Of a stretch of 64,000 nucleotides of DNA, positions 61,182-64,000 are shown piece after piece; the first letter of the stretch is position 1, and the number at the start of each line of letters is the position of its first letter. The notes beneath the pieces are model-generated. The model saw only the letters and a program-made list of their open reading frames with translations. It was not told where the DNA came from and did no database searches. The position numbers and the translations under genes were made by a program. Source of the DNA: Dehalococcoidia bacterium (GTDB lineage Bacteria > Chloroflexota > Dehalococcoidia > Lucifugimonadales > Lucifugimonadaceae); contig DUCO01000006.1 in NCBI GenBank assembly GCA_012959765.1, positions 102,431 to 166,430 of the forward strand, in the 5' to 3' direction.

Positions 61182-61676
61182 ATGACCAACAATAATCACA
61201 ACACTGTTTATGCATTCTCTGATGGATCGGCGATTGGTAACCCGGGTCCGGGCGGCTACGGGGCCATTTTGAAGTACGGCGACAACGTAAAAGAGTTCAG
61301 CCAGGGTTTCAAGCACACGACCAATAATCGGATGGAGTTGCTTGGTGCGATTACGGCTCTCGATGCATTGAAGGGTCGCCAGCGTGTGGTGCTGACGACC
61401 GATTCTCAATACGTGATTAACGGAATTGAGAAGGGCTGGGCGGCTAAATGGCGAGCGAATGGCTGGATGCGCAATAAGAAGGAACGGGCGCTGAACCCTG
61501 ACATGTGGGAGCGACTGCTGGATGTTTGCGCAAAGCATGATGTGAGTTTCGAGTGGGTTCGTGGGCACATTGGGCACCCGGAGAACGAGCGTTGCGATGA
61601 GCTGGCGAACGGTGCGGCGCGAGGTAATAGCGCGGATCAGATTGTTGACGAAGAGTTTGTGAAGGCAGGTGGGTAG
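61182..61676 (+). CDS. rnhA: Ribonuclease HI
   Basis: 164 residues. Active-site acids are seen as Asp in AFSDGSAIGNPGPGGYGAIL, Glu in NNRMELLGAI, Asp in LTTDSQYVINGI and Asp in NERCDELA, with the His loop WVRGHIGHPEN. It removes RNA from RNA-DNA hybrids. It is the bacterial single-domain form without an HBD extension. Confidence 0.96.
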   Translation: MTNNNHNTVYAFSDGSAIGNPGPGGYGAILKYGDNVKEFSQGFKHTTNNRMELLGAITALDALKGRQRVVLTTDSQYVINGIEKGWAAKWRANGWMRNKKERALNPDMWERLLDVCAKHDVSFEWVRGHIGHPENERCDELANGAARGNSADQIVDEEFVKAGG

Positions 61677-61730
61677 ATGTGCGTTTCACTGTTGCTGTCT
61701 TCCCGCACTGCCAACACGTGCGCGACCCCG

Positions 61731-61766
61731 CCAGATCTCTTGGCTCCGATGACTTCGCTCGGGAAA
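61731..61766 (+). repeat. Family-D intergenic repeat
   Basis: CCAGATCTCTTGGCTCCGAT then GACTTCGCTCGGGA. It matches 19211-19243 at most positions and lies between rnhA and moaC. Confidence 0.65.
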
Positions 61767-61816
61767 TCGGTTGTTTCGTCTCGGCGTGTTGGTAAATGAT
61801 CGGTAAAATTAGTTAG

Positions 61817-62320
61817 ATGTCAGATAACACTGAAGAAAATGCCACTGGTGGCCTCAGCCATATCGATGAATCGGGCAAGGCTCGGATGGTGGACGTCGGC
61901 TCTAAGGACGTCACCGAGCGAGTTGCTACGGCCGGTTGCGAAGTTCACATGGAGCAGTCGACTCTCGACCTGATTCGTTCGGGTGGGTTCGATAAAGGTG
62001 ATGTGCTTGGCGTCGCTCGGATTGCCGGGGTGATGGCCGGGAAGAAGACTTCCGATTTGATTCCACTTTGCCACCCGCTGGCGTTGAACCAGATAACGGT
62101 GGACTTTGATGATCTTGCCGACGGGATTGGGCTTTCTATCACCACAATGGCTCGTACATCTGGCAAAACGGGTGTTGAGATGGAGGCGCTGACCGCCGCG
62201 AGCATCGCTGCTCTGACGGTGTACGACATGTGCAAAGCAGTCGACCGCGCCATGCGAATTGATCGGTTACGACTGTTCAGCAAGAGCGGTGGCAAGAGTG
62301 GCGACTACGTAGCTGAGTAA
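61817..62320 (+). CDS. moaC: Cyclic pyranopterin monophosphate synthase
   Basis: 167 residues. HMEQSTLDLIRSGG, KKTSDLIPLCHPLAL (catalytic Lys and His) and TVYDMCKAVDRAM (catalytic Asp/Lys) are all present. It acts after MoaA in molybdenum cofactor synthesis. The gene is split from moaA by two unrelated genes. Confidence 0.96.
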   Translation: MSDNTEENATGGLSHIDESGKARMVDVGSKDVTERVATAGCEVHMEQSTLDLIRSGGFDKGDVLGVARIAGVMAGKKTSDLIPLCHPLALNQITVDFDDLADGIGLSITTMARTSGKTGVEMEALTAASIAALTVYDMCKAVDRAMRIDRLRLFSKSGGKSGDYVAE

Positions 62321-62351
62321 GTCATGGAATGCTGCGGGAGGGAAAGTTCAC

Positions 62352-63007
62352 TTGAGTGGAGAACATTGGGAGAAGTTTTGGTCATCCGCAAGTGACCTCG
62401 AATGGTGGGAATGCCCGGCTCAATAAATCGTGAAGCTTTCCGCCAGCCTTTCTCCGGAAACCGACCCAAACGTTCTGGATATGGGGTGCGGGATTGGCAG
62501 GCATGCGTTGATGTTTGCACTTCAGGGCTATCAAGTCACCGCAACCGATGATTCGCAATCTGCGATTGACCGTGTTGAGCAAAATGCGCGTGTACAGAAC
62601 GTTGATATCGCTACGAAGTTGTGCGATATGTCAGATCAAGGATTTGCTTCCGAATCGTTCGACATTGTGCTGGCGTACAACGTTATCTACCACGGTCGTC
62701 GTCAGGATTTTTCAAACGCCATTACGCACGTCGTAGATCTGCTACGACCGCAAGGTATCTTTTTCTTCACGTGTCCAACTCGGCGCGATGGCAAGTACGG
62801 GGAGGGCAACCGGATTGAACCACATGCGTATGAATCTCCGAATTCGGTGACCCCGGGTGATCTCCATTACTTCCCCGATGAGAGTGATTTTGACGGTCTT
62901 CTTGTTGCCTTCAACGTGCGAGATATCGTAAAAATGAAGTCTATTGGAACAATCAGGGAACTCAGCAGTTCTACTCGAACTGGCAGGTGCTGGTGGAAAA
63001 GCTATGA
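62352..63007 (+). pseudogene. Class I SAM methyltransferase with stop and frameshift
   Basis: Starts at a TTG (62352) with LSGEHWEKFWSSASDLEWWE, then TAA at 62424-62426, then the same frame continues into the SAM site VLDMGCGIGRHALMFALQGY. At the end the frame drifts: five A at 62930-62934 give KMKSIGT..., but one more A would give VKNEVYWNNQGTQQFYSNWQ and a stop at 63005-63007. Both lesions are single-base. The encoded enzyme would be a TehB/UbiE-like small-molecule methyltransferase. It could be decaying or a consensus error. Confidence 0.82.
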
Positions 63008-63156
63008 GTTCGAGAATTGAAATCAAATAGAACCGGTCGTACTAACTATTAATAAGCCGCGTAGTGAGCCCTGAATTCGTTGACCGGGGTTTGACCCGTG
63101 GCTACCATAAATGATTGCGGTATGCGATTTCGGTTGCTTTCCGCAGTGAATTGATT

Positions 63157-63233
63157 GGCGATGTAGCTCAGCCGGTTAGAGCGCGCGCTTCATAAGCGTG
63201 AGGTCGTAGGTTCAAGTCCCACCATCGCTACCA
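63157..63233 (+). tRNA. tRNA-Met (CAT)
   Basis: 77 bases with 3' CCA encoded. The anticodon is CAT at 63191-63193. Acceptor GGCGATG/CATCGCT begins with a G-U pair, and the anticodon stem lacks the GGG/CCC of initiators, so this is elongator Met or possibly lysidine-type Ile. Confidence 0.95.
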
Positions 63234-63288
63234 ATCAATTCAAAAACGCCTTCGAGCTTCCTGATTTCGAGGGTACAATTGGATATTC

Positions 63289-63365
63289 GGGCGATTAGCT
63301 CAGTTGGTTAGAGCGCTTGCTTCACATGTAAGAGGTCGGAGGTTCGAGTCCCCCATCGCCCACCA
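63289..63365 (+). tRNA. tRNA-Val (CAC)
   Basis: 77 bases, CCA encoded, anticodon CAC at 63323-63325, acceptor GGGCGAT/ATCGCCC. Confidence 0.96.
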
Positions 63366-63403
63366 ACCGACCTGGTTGCGTGAATCAGGCTGGAAAAACC
63401 TGT

Positions 63404-63489
63404 GCCGGGGTGGCGAAATGGCAGACGCGCTACGTTCAGGGCGTAGTGCCCGCAAGGGCGTGCGAGTTCGACTCTCGCCCTCGGCACCA
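63404..63489 (+). tRNA. tRNA-Leu (CAG)
   Basis: 86 bases with a long variable arm (TGCCCGCAAGGGCGT), CCA encoded, anticodon CAG at 63437-63439, acceptor GCCGGGG/CCTCGGC. Confidence 0.96.
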
Positions 63490-63542
63490 TTTGTTTGTGG
63501 GTCGATATAAAATTCGACCAGCGGATTTATTTTCGCACCAGT

Positions 63543-63619
63543 GCGCTTGTAGCTCAGCTGGATAGAGCGCAGCCCTGCGAAGGCTGAGGTCGTGGGTTCG
63601 AATCCCGCCAAGCGCGCCA
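63543..63619 (+). tRNA. tRNA-Arg (GCG)
   Basis: 77 bases, CCA encoded, anticodon GCG at 63577-63579 inside loop CTGCGAA. Most bacteria decode this box with ACG, modified to inosine; GCG reads CGC/CGU directly. Confidence 0.93.
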
Positions 63620-63632
63620 TATATTCCCATGG

Positions 63633-63653
63633 CGCCCCGATTCGTTCGGGGCG
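63633..63653 (+). terminator. Stem-loop after tRNA-Arg
   Basis: CGCCCCG (63633-63639) pairs with CGGGGCG (63647-63653) around a 7-base loop, followed by TTATTAG. It is probably a terminator of the first four tRNAs. Confidence 0.6.
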
Positions 63654-63869
63654 TTATTAGTGCCCGGAGGCACTGCTGGACGATATGACTGATCGTTTTG
63701 AGTGTGCGCCGTGTAGAATCGGCGCTTGCAACAACGAGAGGTCATATCTCGACAATTGAAGAGACTGGTTTATGGAGTGCCCTTCGTTAGTTTTTGTGGG
63801 GCAATTGAAACCCCAAAGGCGTTATTCACGTAGCTCTTTGGGGGTAGTGGTTCATTTTCCAGAATGTTT

Positions 63870-63946
63870 GGGCGATTAGCTCAGTTGGTTAGAGCACCTG
63901 CCTTACAAGCAGGGGGTCGAGGGTTCGAGTCCCCCATCGCCCACCA
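63870..63946 (+). tRNA. tRNA-Val (TAC)
   Basis: 77 bases, CCA encoded, anticodon TAC at 63904-63906. It is nearly the same as the CAC valine tRNA outside the anticodon arm. It lies 250 bases after the tRNA cluster; a CCCCAAAG/CTTTGGGG hairpin (about 63812-63842) sits in between. Confidence 0.95.
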
Positions 63947-63963
63947 AACGTAAATTGAACTAG

Positions 63964-63995
63964 AGAAGCCCTCGCAGAAATGCGGGGGCTTTTCT
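63964..63995 (+). terminator. Intrinsic terminator after tRNA-Val
   Basis: AGAAGCCCTCGCA (63964-63976) pairs with TGCGGGGGCTTTTCT (63981-63995) around GAAA, with T-residues in the descending arm. Confidence 0.85.
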
Positions 63996-64000
63996 GGTAG

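Noticed and set aside
63300..63745. Open reading frames on both strands across the tRNA cluster
   Set aside because: They are antisense or sense to tRNA genes and give the familiar spurious peptides (for example GDSNLRPLTCEAS) that arise wherever tRNAs are translated.
1..64000. CRISPR arrays, prophage or integrative element
   Set aside because: No regularly spaced repeats, cas, integrase, terminase or transposase genes are visible; the dispersed repeats are single or paired, not arrays.

Overview
The window looks like chromosomal DNA of an aerobic heterotrophic member of the Chloroflexota, probably a marine SAR202-type lineage near the Dehalococcoidia. This rests on gene content only: a giant membrane protein with a DUF2298 'YYY' half, a DUF5679 mini-protein, a long HPF, paired acyl-CoA dehydrogenases, three mandelate-racemase/enolase-superfamily proteins, a PIG-L deacetylase, and an aa3-type oxidase cluster. 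No 16S rRNA, plasmid, phage or CRISPR feature is present. Intergenic gaps carry several families of short dispersed repeats.

Layout. 1-4.7 kb (minus): truncated MFS transporter, HIT protein, a broken and an intact acyl-CoA dehydrogenase, a stand-alone Lrp/AsnC ligand-binding domain and an XRE regulator. 4.8-10.8 kb: M16 peptidase, divergent from a 1477-residue GT-C/DUF2298 fusion. 11-19 kb: hpf, comF, HAD hydrolase, enolase-superfamily enzyme, M1 aminopeptidase, FAD oxidoreductase and a membrane methyltransferase. 19-24 kb: an MFS gene broken by TGA, eukaryotic-type glutamine synthetase, a pentapeptide-repeat protein and a Gfo/Idh/MocA oxidoreductase. 23.9-26.0 kb: a stressosome-type operon (RsbR, RsbS, RsbT and an RsbX-like phosphatase) whose sensor has a FixL-like haem-PAS signature and whose core genes all carry lesions. 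26.2-34.1 kb: one leftward run trpS-trpE-trpE-trpG-trpD-trpC-trpF preceded by a T-box riboswitch. 34.4-45.8 kb: triple-repeat lipoprotein, S9 peptidase, PIG-L deacetylase, beta-propeller, SDR, M48 peptidase, two enolase-superfamily enzymes, an aldo/keto reductase and DUF5679. 46-51.7 kb: pheS, pheT, moeA and an unknown gene. 51.8-57.4 kb: ctaC-D-E-F-G oxidase operon, with a subunit II carrying two cytochrome c sites. 57.6-63 kb: rdgB, moaA, a membrane protein, a double-GNAT protein, rnhA, moaC and a broken methyltransferase. 63.1-64 kb: five tRNA genes.

How the parts work together. The tryptophan block should respond as a unit to uncharged tRNA-Trp through the T-box. The oxidase cluster, acyl-CoA dehydrogenases and enolase/SDR/Gfo/aldo-keto enzymes suit aerobic use of organic acids and sugar acids. 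moaA, moaC and moeA give part of molybdenum cofactor synthesis. The most unusual parts are the haem-PAS stressosome locus with its lesions, the T-box trp block with tandem trpE, the GT-C/DUF2298 fusion, and five genes interrupted by stops, a short duplication or a homopolymer indel. The interruptions could be real decay or consensus error.
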